NCBI GenBank assembly: GCA_009785015.1
Contig: WQXD01000018.1
Span: 1 to 27,314, forward strand
DNA: 27,314 nucleotides
Source: Oscillospiraceae bacterium
GTDB lineage: Bacteria; Bacillota_A; Clostridia; Oscillospirales; WRJC01
Direction of reading: 5' to 3'
The position numbers and the translations under genes were made by a program. Position 1 is the first letter of the stretch, and the number at the start of each line of letters is the position of its first letter. A model generated the notes under the pieces. The model made no database searches and had not been told where the DNA came from. It worked only from the letters and a program-made list of their open reading frames with translations. Below, piece after piece: positions 1-7,761 of the stretch.

Positions 1-543
1 ATCCTGAAAGTCCCCCGACGACGCATTCGAGGTTTTCACGAGCACAAATATGGATTTGTCGAATTTTTCGCAGTTATCGATAAAGGGCTTGATCCCGTCG
101 AATCCCAAATAGGGGTTGACAGTAAGGCAGTCGGCCTCCAGCATCCTGCGGTTTTCGCCGAAGATATCGCTTTCGCCGAGGTACGCCGCCGAATACGCCT
201 CCGCAGTCGCCCCTATGTCGCCGCGTTTGCCGTCCAAGATTACATACAAATCCTTTGATTTCGCGTACCGGACCGTTTTGTACAGCGCAAAAATCCCTTC
301 GGGCCCGTACATCTCGTAATACGCCATCTGCGGCTTGACTGCGGGGATCAGGTCGAAACAGGCGTCGATGAGCCCTTTGCCGAATTCAAACAGAGCTTCC
401 CCCGCGGCTTTTTCCGTTTTGCCGAAATCTGCCGTTGCCTTTTTTATTATATGCTCCGGTATAAACTCGAGTTTCGGGTCGAGCCCCATGACCGTCGGAT
501 TTTTTTTCGCGTATATTTTTTTTTGAAGAGCTGCAAATGACAT
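1..543 (-). CDS. pyrF: Orotidine 5'-phosphate decarboxylase, partial (3' end outside window)
   Basis: Catalyses the last step of de novo UMP synthesis, decarboxylating OMP in the cytoplasm. The reading frame starts with ATG at 543 on the minus strand, behind a GGTGGGAG ribosome site, and stays open to base 1, giving 181 residues without a stop. The product begins MSFAALQKKIYAKKNPTV. It carries the family signature LDGKRGDIG, which holds the catalytic Asp/Lys/Asp charge network, followed by a TVNPYLGFDG stretch typical of the longer type 2 PyrF form. About 100-130 residues should lie outside the window. It sits 42 bases after glgP on the same strand, so it may be read from the glycogen operon or from its own promoter; I see no convincing promoter in the gap. 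The family call is secure; the transcription link is inference. Confidence 0.93.
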   Translation of the reverse strand, partial: MSFAALQKKIYAKKNPTVMGLDPKLEFIPEHIIKKATADFGKTEKAAGEALFEFGKGLIDACFDLIPAVKPQMAYYEMYGPEGIFALYKTVRYAKSKDLYVILDGKRGDIGATAEAYSAAYLGESDIFGENRRMLEADCLTVNPYLGFDGIKPFIDNCEKFDKSIFVLVKTSNASSGDFQD

Positions 544-585
544 GATTTTTTCTCCCACCTTCTTTAAATTTAAAAATTATTGTTC

Positions 586-3000
586 TCAATCGAGCGGTTT
601 TACATCCCAGATATTTTCGGCGTATTCTTTTATGCTCCTGTCAGCGGAAAAAATCCCGGCTGAGGCTATGTTGTTCAGCGACATCCTGTTCCATTTCAAG
701 CGGTCTTCATACGCCGCTTCCAGAAGCGCGTGCGCGCGCGAATAGCTGCCGAAATCCGCAAGGCACATAAACGGGTCAGGCGCGAAATCGCCCGAAAGCA
801 GATATCCGGTTATATTCTCAAACGATACCCCGTCAAAACCCGAATTTAAAGCATTCATCACTTTCGGCAGTTTTTTATCTTTTGCGCAGTAATAATTCGG
901 GTCATAGCGCGATACCCACAATTCTTCGGCTTCTTTTGCCGTCATTCCGAATATGAATATATTTTCGGCCCCCACGGCCTCAAGTATCTCTATGTTGGCG
1001 CCGTCAGGAGTCCCTATGGTCACCGCCCCGTTTATCATCAGCTTCATATTCCCCGTCCCGCTCGCCTCTTTTCCCGCAAGCGAGATCTGCTGGCTCACTT
1101 CGCCCGCCGGAATTATTTTCTCAGCCAGCGAAACCGAATAATCCTCCAGAAATACCACGCTGAGTTTATCCTTTAACCCGGCGTGTTTTTTTATATCCTC
1201 GCCAAGGCAGTATATGAGCTTTATTATCTGCTTTGCCAGCTGATAGCCCGGAGCGGCTTTCGCGGCGAATATATATGTCTGGGGCAGTATGCCAAGCTCC
1301 GGGTTTTCGAGCAGGTCGTTATACACCGAAATGATCCGGAGAACGTTCAACAGCTGGCGCTTGTATTCGTGCAGCCTTTTAATCTGGACGTTGAATACGG
1401 AGTCCGGGTTTATCAGGCGGCCGAAAGCCCGGTTCACGTGGTTGGCGAGCCTTATCTTGTTTTCGCGTTTTATTTCGCCGAGCGCGAAAAGGACGCTTTC
1501 GTCGTTTTCGAATTTTTTGAAGCCTTCGAGAAGGGAGGCGTCCCTTCTGTGGGAGGCTCCGATGCAGGAATCCAGCAGCCCCGTCAAAAGCGGGTTGGCC
1601 TGCGCGAGCCAGCGCCTGTGCGCTATGCCGTTTGTCACATTTTTGAATTTTTCGGGCGTGTCCTCGTAAAAATCCTTAAAAAAAGTGTTTTTGAGTATCT
1701 CCGAATGGATTTTGGCCACGCCGTTTACAGAGTGCCCCCCCGCAATGCACAGATTCGCCATTCTCACCTCTCCGAAGGCGAGTATCGACATACGCTGTAT
1801 TTTGTCCCAGCCGCCAGGGTATTTTTCCCACAAACGCCCGCAATGGCGGCGGTTTATTTCGCAAATGATGGAATATATCCTCGGCATGTTTGTTTTAACC
1901 AAATATTCGGGCCAGGTTTCCAGGGCTTCGGGCAGAATTGTATGGTTTGTGTAGGCAATGGTTCCGGTGGTTATATGCCAGGCGCGCTCCCAGCCGAAAT
2001 CGTACTCGTCGATTAAAATCCGCATGAGCTCGGGTATCGCAAAGGCGGGATGGGTGTCATTTATGTGGATGGCGCATTTTTTGTGGAGGTTGTCCAAATT
2101 CGGATAGGCCGCCAGATGGCGCGCTATTATATTTTGTATCGAAGCCGACGCCAAAAAATAGTGCTGTTTGAGCCTGAGGGTTTTTCCTTCGCTGTGATTG
2201 TCGGCGGGATACAAAACCTTTGAAATAGCTTCGATTCTCGCGCTTTGTTCGACCGCCTTGACGAAATCGCCCTGAGAAAACAGATTCACGTCGATGCCCA
2301 CCGGGCTTTTGGCCCTCCACAGGCGCAGCACTTCCGCGCTTTGGCCGCCGTACCCCGAAATCATCAGGTCGTAAGGTATGGCTTCGACGCTCTGAGTGTC
2401 CTCGTATGTTATTTCCAGCTTGCCGTTTTTCCAGTTCTCCTTTGCATATCCCCCGAAGTTCACCAAAACGGCGTAATCCGTCCTGGGGACCAAAAACACC
2501 TCCCCCATCCCCAGCCAGTCGTCGGGCAGCTCGACCTGCCAGCCGCCGGCCAATTTTTGTTTGAACAGGCCGAATTCATACCTGATGGAATAGGCCGTGG
2601 CGGGGTATCCAAGTGTCGCCAGCGAATCCATATAGCACGCCGCAAGGCGCCCCAGCCCGCCGTTGCCCAGCCCCAGGTCGGCGTCCTTTTCATACAGCTC
2701 CCCGAGGGTATGCCCGTAATCGTTCATTATCTCCCCGAGTTCCTTTTCAATGCCGAGATTGTATATGTTGTTTAAAAGCTGCTTCCCGACCAAAAACTCC
2801 ACGCAGAGGTAATATACGTTTTTGAGCTGTTTTTCCTTTGTCCCAAGCCTGAAATCGCGGCGCTGCTGCGAGAGCATGTCCCGGGTCAATGCGGCTACGG
2901 CTTTATAGAAATGCGTGATTTCCGCGTTTTCGCAGGTGCGGCCGTAATATTCCGAAAGTTTTTCTTTTATTGAGTTTCGCAGTTGGTCTTTCAAGTCCAT
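586..3000 (-). CDS. glgP: Glycogen/starch phosphorylase, 804 aa
   Basis: Phosphorolyses alpha-1,4-glucan ends to glucose-1-phosphate using pyridoxal phosphate, in the cytoplasm. The length matches the family (about 800-815 aa). Visible signatures, in order, are YLCVEFLVGKQL near residue 47, LGNGGLGRLAACYMDSLA, the HINDTHPAFAIPELMR block, KRLHEYKRQ, and the PLP site EASGTGNMKLMING with the Schiff-base lysine at about residue 653, then GTPDGANIEI. The start follows glgA by 6 bases with a GGAGAG ribosome site, so the two are almost certainly co-transcribed. It closes the synthesis-plus-degradation set of the glycogen operon. No missing key residue was noticed. Confidence 0.97.
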   Translation of the reverse strand: MDLKDQLRNSIKEKLSEYYGRTCENAEITHFYKAVAALTRDMLSQQRRDFRLGTKEKQLKNVYYLCVEFLVGKQLLNNIYNLGIEKELGEIMNDYGHTLGELYEKDADLGLGNGGLGRLAACYMDSLATLGYPATAYSIRYEFGLFKQKLAGGWQVELPDDWLGMGEVFLVPRTDYAVLVNFGGYAKENWKNGKLEITYEDTQSVEAIPYDLMISGYGGQSAEVLRLWRAKSPVGIDVNLFSQGDFVKAVEQSARIEAISKVLYPADNHSEGKTLRLKQHYFLASASIQNIIARHLAAYPNLDNLHKKCAIHINDTHPAFAIPELMRILIDEYDFGWERAWHITTGTIAYTNHTILPEALETWPEYLVKTNMPRIYSIICEINRRHCGRLWEKYPGGWDKIQRMSILAFGEVRMANLCIAGGHSVNGVAKIHSEILKNTFFKDFYEDTPEKFKNVTNGIAHRRWLAQANPLLTGLLDSCIGASHRRDASLLEGFKKFENDESVLFALGEIKRENKIRLANHVNRAFGRLINPDSVFNVQIKRLHEYKRQLLNVLRIISVYNDLLENPELGILPQTYIFAAKAAPGYQLAKQIIKLIYCLGEDIKKHAGLKDKLSVVFLEDYSVSLAEKIIPAGEVSQQISLAGKEASGTGNMKLMINGAVTIGTPDGANIEILEAVGAENIFIFGMTAKEAEELWVSRYDPNYYCAKDKKLPKVMNALNSGFDGVSFENITGYLLSGDFAPDPFMCLADFGSYSRAHALLEAAYEDRLKWNRMSLNNIASAGIFSADRSIKEYAENIWDVKPLD

Positions 3001-3006
3001 CGATTG

Positions 3007-4464
3007 TTATTTCTCTCCGATCAATTCTTCATACATTTTCATATATTCCCCCGCCGAGCGCTCCCAGCCGAAATCGCTTTCCATCGCCCGTTTGGTCAGA
3101 GCCGCCCAATTCCGGCCGTCGCCGAAAACAGCCAAGGCTTCCCATAGCGCTTCCATCAAGGCTTTGCTCGAATAATCGGCGAACAAAAACCCGTTGCCCG
3201 ATTCGTTTGTCTGGTCATAGGGCAAAATGGAATCTTTCAGCCCGCCGGTTTCTCTGACTATGGGAACCGCCCCGTATCTCGCAGCCATCATCTGCCCCAA
3301 TCCGCAGGGCTCGAATTTCGACGGCATCAGAAACATATCGGCCCCCGCGTATATCCTCCTCGCCAAATCGGGGTCAAACCCGATGTACGCGCTCATCTTT
3401 TCGGGGAACTGCGCCGCAAGCTGCTCAAAGCTCTGTTCGTATTTTTTGTCGCCTCCGCCCATGATCACAAACTGCAGCGGCAGCGCCATGATTTCATTTA
3501 TCGCCTCCAGAACCAGATCCAAGCCCTTTTGCTCGGTAAGCCTTGTGATCATGGCGATCACCGGTATGTCTTTGTTTTTTTGCAGGCCGGTTTCCTTTTG
3601 CAGGCATATTTTGTTTTCGAGCTTTTTTTCAATGCTGCCGCTGTCGTATTTGCAAAAAATTTTCGGATCGGCGGCCGGGTCATATGAGGCTGTGTCTATC
3701 CCGTTGAGTATTCCCCGTATTTTGTTTGTCTCGAGGTTTACAACCGGGGCAAGGCCGCAAGCGAAATTCGGGTCATGGATTTCTCCGGCGTAGGCCGGCG
3801 AGACTGTGGAGACCCTGCCGGCGCATACTATCGCCCCTTTCATGAGGTTTATATCCCCGTCAAATTCCAAAATATGTCTGTGGCTGTATGAAATATCGAA
3901 TATGTCCTCCAGGATGTCCATGCTGTATTTTCCCTGATATTTCATGTTGTGGATGGTGAAAACCGTTTTTATATCCTTAAATTCCTCCCTGCCGGAATAT
4001 GACGCGGCGAGATACACCGGGACTAGGGCGGCTTGCCAGTCGTGCGCGTGGATTATATCGGGGATGAAACCTATAACTCCGAGCACATCCAGAACAGCCT
4101 TGCAGAAAAAAGCGAACCTCTCGCCGTCGTCAAAAAAGCCGTAACAGCCCGCCCTCTTGAAGTAATACTCGTTGTCTATGAAATAATACGTGATTTCGCC
4201 CGCTTTGGCGGTAAATATCCCGCAGTACTGATGCCGCCAGCCCAAATCCACGTATGTGTTCGCCAAAAAGTTCAGCTCTCCGCCGAATTTCGCGGCTATT
4301 TCCCCGTAAAGCGGCAGCACGACGCATACCTTTGCGGAGCCGCCGACTTTATACAGGCCCCTCGGCAGCGCCCCGACCACTTCGCCGAGCCCCCCCGTGG
4401 TTATAAAGGGAGCGGCTTCCCCCGAGACAAACAATATTTTTTTGCCGTTCGTTTTCGTTTTCAT
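3007..4464 (-). CDS. glgA: Glycogen synthase (ADP-glucose), GT5 family, 485 aa
   Basis: Transfers glucose from ADP-glucose to the non-reducing end of glycogen. The length is normal for bacterial GlgA. The N-terminal Rossmann half opens with LFVSGEAAPFITTGGLGEVV. The C-terminal half has SKFEPCGLGQMMAARYGAVP and ETGGLKDSI, the catalytic Glu and nucleotide-binding loop of GT-B retaining transferases. In E. coli GlgA the glycine loop reads KTGGL with Lys15 contacting ADP-glucose; here the equivalent residue is Thr22, a variation I believe occurs in other clostridial GlgA but cannot confirm here. The ATG is 4 bases after the glgD stop, which indicates translational coupling. It draws its substrate from GlgC/GlgD in the same operon. 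Confidence 0.96.
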   Translation of the reverse strand: MKTKTNGKKILFVSGEAAPFITTGGLGEVVGALPRGLYKVGGSAKVCVVLPLYGEIAAKFGGELNFLANTYVDLGWRHQYCGIFTAKAGEITYYFIDNEYYFKRAGCYGFFDDGERFAFFCKAVLDVLGVIGFIPDIIHAHDWQAALVPVYLAASYSGREEFKDIKTVFTIHNMKYQGKYSMDILEDIFDISYSHRHILEFDGDINLMKGAIVCAGRVSTVSPAYAGEIHDPNFACGLAPVVNLETNKIRGILNGIDTASYDPAADPKIFCKYDSGSIEKKLENKICLQKETGLQKNKDIPVIAMITRLTEQKGLDLVLEAINEIMALPLQFVIMGGGDKKYEQSFEQLAAQFPEKMSAYIGFDPDLARRIYAGADMFLMPSKFEPCGLGQMMAARYGAVPIVRETGGLKDSILPYDQTNESGNGFLFADYSSKALMEALWEALAVFGDGRNWAALTKRAMESDFGWERSAGEYMKMYEELIGEK

Positions 4465-4468
4465 AAAT

Positions 4469-5608
4469 TCATATCCTCTTGTTTTTGGTGATATACATCA
4501 GGTATTCCTTGTCCGCCGTCAGTTTTTTGCCGTCGGTCACAACCACACCTTTGTCCGCAATGATCCACTCGAGGCTGCAGTCCTCCCCTATTATGCCGTC
4601 CTGCATGATCAGGCAATTTTTCAGAATTGAGTTTTTATGTACCTTTACCCCTCTGAAAATGACGCTGTTTTCCACAGTCCCCTCTATCACGCACCCGTCG
4701 GCGATAAGCGAATTTTTCACATCGGCGCCCGCGCCGTATCTGGCGGGTTCCGAATCCCTCACTTTTGTGTAGACGCTGCGCCCGGTTTTGTAAAAAAGTT
4801 CGTCGCGTTTGGCGCTGTCGAGCATTTCCATATTGTATTTGAAATAATTGTTCACCGAGTTTATATGCGCGCAGTATCCTTTGTACTCATAGCCGAGTAT
4901 ATTTGTGTAACTCACTTCAGCCAGCAGTATATCCCTCGAAAAATGGGTTTTTCCGGTCGCGATCGCGTTGGACAGCATATTGAGCATATAACTTTTCCGC
5001 ATCACCCATGTGTTCATGCTTATATTGAACGTGCCGCCTTCGACATACCAGGGCTGTATGTAGACCTCCGTGATCCTGTGCGGGTTTTTGGGATCGCCGG
5101 AGAGCGTATACAGAGTGGAGTGGGCGGCGCTTTCCTTGTCCACGTAGTGCTCGTTGTACAAGGCGGTTATATCCGCCCCGGATTCGATGTGGAAGTCTAT
5201 CACGCTTTTGTAATTTACGTTGCAGATCATGTCGCAGTCGCTCATCACCACGAATTCCTGCGGGGCGCTCTCCACGTAGTTTATAATCCGCGTGAGCGCG
5301 TCGAGCCTGCCTTTGTAAAGCCCCGTCCTGCTGTCCTCGCCGTATGGCGGAAGTATCGCTATGCCGCCGTTTTTGCGCGAGAGATCCCAGTCCTTGCCCG
5401 AACCGATATGATCCATCAAGGGCTGATAGTTGCTCTTTGTTATGACCCCGACCTTGTGTATGCCCGAATTTATCATGTTTGACAAAACGAAATCGATCAG
5501 CCAGTACCGCCCTCCAAACGGGATCGCCGCCACCGTCCGGTTTGCAGTCAGGGCCCCGATGTCCCATTCGTGTATGTCCGAAAAAACAATTCCCAGCGCT
5601 TCCTGCAT
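4469..5608 (-). CDS. glgD: Glucose-1-phosphate adenylyltransferase regulatory subunit GlgD, 379 aa
   Basis: GlgD is the non-catalytic or weakly catalytic partner of GlgC in Firmicutes; the heteromer makes ADP-glucose from ATP and glucose-1-phosphate. The nucleotidyltransferase fold is recognisable from VPFGGRY-like AAIPFGGRYWLIDFVLSN, NSGIHKVGVITK and a left-handed beta-helix C-terminus (residues about 280-370, with repeated hydrophobic turns such as NSLIADGCVIEG). The N-terminus lacks the GGxGxRL pyrophosphorylase loop, and the catalytic GGDHIY block of GlgC is replaced by MSDCDMI, both as expected for GlgD. It lies 40 bases downstream of glgC and 4 bases upstream of glgA. The separation from GlgC rests on these missing residues. 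Confidence 0.95.
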   Translation of the reverse strand: MQEALGIVFSDIHEWDIGALTANRTVAAIPFGGRYWLIDFVLSNMINSGIHKVGVITKSNYQPLMDHIGSGKDWDLSRKNGGIAILPPYGEDSRTGLYKGRLDALTRIINYVESAPQEFVVMSDCDMICNVNYKSVIDFHIESGADITALYNEHYVDKESAAHSTLYTLSGDPKNPHRITEVYIQPWYVEGGTFNISMNTWVMRKSYMLNMLSNAIATGKTHFSRDILLAEVSYTNILGYEYKGYCAHINSVNNYFKYNMEMLDSAKRDELFYKTGRSVYTKVRDSEPARYGAGADVKNSLIADGCVIEGTVENSVIFRGVKVHKNSILKNCLIMQDGIIGEDCSLEWIIADKGVVVTDGKKLTADKEYLMYITKNKRI

Positions 5609-5648
5609 TTTATTCTCTCCTCACTTTTTTGTTTTTCACTGATTTATA

Positions 5649-6845
5649 TCATATCATCATATCCGCTCCGACCATGGCCCCCAAATCCACCGTGACCCCA
5701 TCGCCGACAGCTACATCCTTCGCAATGACCGCAATGCCCGCCCCTTCCGACTTTTCTCCGCCTATTGCCGCATTTTTCCCGATTTTCGCGCCTTCGTCTA
5801 TTATCGAATAGCCGACTTTTGCATTTTCGCCGATTACGGAGTCCGCCATGATTATGCTGTCTTTCACATGTGCTCCCTTCAAAATTTTGCCCCCGGGGAA
5901 TATGACCGAGTGGTCTATTGTCCCGTATATCTCGCAGCCTTCGGAGATGATCGAATTTTTTATGCTCCCGAAGGGGCCTATGTAATGCGGGGGTTTTCCG
6001 GTGGTTCTCGAATAGATTTTCCAGTCGCGCATGCCGTCAAACACGTTTTCGCCGAGCAGATCCATATTGGCCTGCCACAGGCTCTCAATAGTTCCCACAT
6101 CCCGCCAGTATCCCGAAAAAGAATACGCGAACATCCTCTCGCCGGCCGCCAGCATCTTCGGGATTATATTTTTCCCGAAATCCTTTGAGGATTCGGGGTC
6201 TTCGTCGTCTTCGACCAAAAATCTGCGCAGTTTGTCCCAGTTGAAGATATATATCCCCATGGAGGCCTTGTTGCTCTTCGGTTCCTTCGGCTTTTCCTCA
6301 AATTCGTAAATGCGCCCCTCGGCGGAGGCGTTCATAATGCCGAAACGGCTCGCTTCCTCCATGGGCACGCCGATGACCGCGATGGTGCAGTCCGCGCATT
6401 TTGCCTTGTGATAGGCGAGCATTGCCGAATAGTCCATCTTGTATATGTGGTCCCCGCCCAGAATTGTGACGTAATCGGGATCGAATCTCTCGATATAATG
6501 GAAATTCTGATAAACGGCGTTGGCTGTCCCCGTGTACCAGTCATACCCGAAGTTTTTTTGATATGGGGGCAATATGGTGATTCCCCCTTCAAGCCTGTCC
6601 AAATCCCACGGCTGCCCGTTGCCGATATACTCGTTTAAAAGAAGCGGCTGATATTGCGTCAGCACCCCGACGGCGTCGATGCCCGAATTTACGCAGTTTG
6701 AGATAGTGTAGTCTATTATCCGGTATTTGCCCCCGAAGGGAACCGCCGGTTTCGCGATTTTACTTGTGAGCATGTAAAGCCGCGACCCCTGGCCTCCGGC
6801 CAGTATCATCGCCACGCATTCCTTTTTTTTCGTATTTGTAAGCAA
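5649..6845 (-). CDS. glgC: Glucose-1-phosphate adenylyltransferase catalytic subunit GlgC, 398 aa
   Basis: Makes ADP-glucose, the committed step of bacterial glycogen synthesis. Intact motifs are [15 protein letters not shown] (pyrophosphorylase loop), [25 protein letters not shown] (catalytic Asp), EFEEKPKEP (sugar-phosphate site) and [12 protein letters not shown], followed by a beta-helix C-terminus. The most natural start is TTG at 6845: it keeps the usual short KKKECVAM lead and has a GGGGGG ribosome site about 8 bases upstream. The ATG at codon 13 would remove that lead. It is the first gene of the glg operon and has its own sigma-A promoter at 6888-6916. The gene call is firm; the exact start is moderately sure. 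Confidence 0.96.
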   Translation of the reverse strand: MLTNTKKKECVAMILAGGQGSRLYMLTSKIAKPAVPFGGKYRIIDYTISNCVNSGIDAVGVLTQYQPLLLNEYIGNGQPWDLDRLEGGITILPPYQKNFGYDWYTGTANAVYQNFHYIERFDPDYVTILGGDHIYKMDYSAMLAYHKAKCADCTIAVIGVPMEEASRFGIMNASAEGRIYEFEEKPKEPKSNKASMGIYIFNWDKLRRFLVEDDEDPESSKDFGKNIIPKMLAAGERMFAYSFSGYWRDVGTIESLWQANMDLLGENVFDGMRDWKIYSRTTGKPPHYIGPFGSIKNSIISEGCEIYGTIDHSVIFPGGKILKGAHVKDSIIMADSVIGENAKVGYSIIDEGAKIGKNAAIGGEKSEGAGIAVIAKDVAVGDGVTVDLGAMVGADMMI

Positions 6846-6887
6846 AATTTTTGCCCCCCGTCACCGTTATTTTTATGCATTGTATCT

Positions 6888-6916
6888 ATTATACAGCAAA
6901 TTTTAAAATTATTCAA
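6888..6916 (-). promoter_or_regulatory. Sigma-A-type promoter of the glg operon
   Basis: Reading the minus strand, TTGAAT (6916-6911) is separated by exactly 17 bases from a perfect TATAAT (6893-6888). It lies about 43 bases upstream of the glgC TTG start, and the spacer is AT-rich. It is the only good match in the divergent intergenic region on this strand. Confidence 0.75.
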
Positions 6917-6965
6917 TATCATAATGGTGATTTTTGTGTAAAAAATATATAAACAACACTCAAAC

Positions 6966-7037
6966 CAGTCTTAGCCAAAAGCGCCCGCGCCATAATTTTT
7001 TTTGTTTTTTCGCCTTTATTCGCGCGCTTTAAGACTG
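6966..7037. repeat. Imperfect long inverted repeat in the glgC/FHA divergent region
   Basis: CAGTCTTA (6966-6973) is complementary to TAAGACTG (7030-7037). Just inside, AAAGCGC (6978-6984) pairs with GCGCTTT (7024-7030), with a 4-base bulge on the left arm. The loop contains two T-runs. A further copy of the right half, AGACTG, occurs at 7043-7048, close to the FHA gene's probable -10. It could be an operator for a dimeric regulator or a hairpin in a longer transcript. Confidence 0.5.
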
Positions 7038-7053
7038 AAATGAGACTGCATTT

Positions 7054-7062
7054 TGATAGAAT
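7054..7062 (+). promoter_or_regulatory. Probable extended -10 promoter of the type VII locus
   Basis: TGaTAGAAT matches the extended -10 form (TGn plus a 5/6 match to TATAAT) and lies 21 bases upstream of the ATG at 7083. No good -35 is present 16-18 bases upstream, as is usual for extended -10 promoters. AGACTG repeats at 7032 and 7043 sit where an activator or repressor could act. Confidence 0.45.
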
Positions 7063-7082
7063 AGGGAAAACGGGGGGATTTG

Positions 7083-7727
7083 ATGGTTATTATGATGAAA
7101 AAGATATTCGCGGTTTTGCTTGCCGTTTTGATTTGGCCGTGCGCCGTCCGGGCCGAAACCCTCCCCGCCGAGCCCGGCGAAGACGGGGACGGCTATATAA
7201 TAGCGGGCTTTGCCTTTCTCGCAGGGGCGGCCCTGATGATTTCCGCGGGCGCGATTTTTAAAAAAAAGCCGAAAATTTTTCCGGTTCCCAAGGCGAATTT
7301 TGATAACATCGGAAGCACCGAGCTTGCCGGCGGCGACAAATTTCAAAAAGAGCGGTATGCCATCGGACTCGGCAGCACGACCGATCCGAGCAAAACCTGG
7401 ATGTTTCCAATTGAGGTTGATGGCGGACTGCTGATCGGAAGAGCGGAAAATTGCGCGCTGCGATTGGAAGACAGGAGCGTTTCGAGGGAACAGTGCAAAA
7501 TAGTCGCCGAGGATGCGCAATTTTTCGTCGTGCACCTGGGCGTAACCAACAAAACCGCCGTAAACGGCAATATCGCGGACAAAAGCGTTCCGCTTCAAAT
7601 CGGGGACAAAATAAGATTCGGGCGGGAAGGCCTGCGGGTGGACTATTTGCAGACCCCAAAAAAACTTCCCCCCGATCCGATGGAACCAAAAGACGCCGGC
7701 GAAGGAAAAACGGCGTTGTTGTTTTAG
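7083..7727 (+). CDS. Membrane-anchored FHA-domain protein of the type VII locus, 214 aa
   Basis: FHA domains bind phosphothreonine peptides. The N-terminus is a hydrophobic signal-like segment (MKKIFAVLLAVLIW... ending near an A-x-A site). A second hydrophobic stretch, IIAGFAFLAGAALMISAGAIF, follows at about residues 37-58, then a basic KKKPK stop. The C-terminal half is an FHA domain with LLIGRAENCALRL, SVSREQCKI and TNKTAVNG, the usual GR, SxxH-like (here SREQ) and N-x-T elements, although the conserved His is replaced by Gln. ATG 7083 has a GGGGGG ribosome site with a 5-base gap; TTG 7080 and ATG 7092 are alternatives. It stands directly before EssC, which has its own FHA part, so it is probably an accessory or structural piece of the secretion machine. 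No Ser/Thr kinase is in the window. The domain is clear; the role is inferred. Confidence 0.85.
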   Translation: MVIMMKKIFAVLLAVLIWPCAVRAETLPAEPGEDGDGYIIAGFAFLAGAALMISAGAIFKKKPKIFPVPKANFDNIGSTELAGGDKFQKERYAIGLGSTTDPSKTWMFPIEVDGGLLIGRAENCALRLEDRSVSREQCKIVAEDAQFFVVHLGVTNKTAVNGNIADKSVPLQIGDKIRFGREGLRVDYLQTPKKLPPDPMEPKDAGEGKTALLF

Positions 7728-7761
7728 ATCAGAACCGCCTAAAAAAAGGGAGGTGAAAAAA

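Noticed and set aside
1183..2016. 277-codon plus-strand open frame across glgP
   Set aside because: Exact antisense of the well-supported glgP; no ribosome site and no family resemblance.
4637..5482. 281-codon plus-strand open frame across glgD
   Set aside because: Antisense shadow of glgD; the composition mirrors glgD codon usage.
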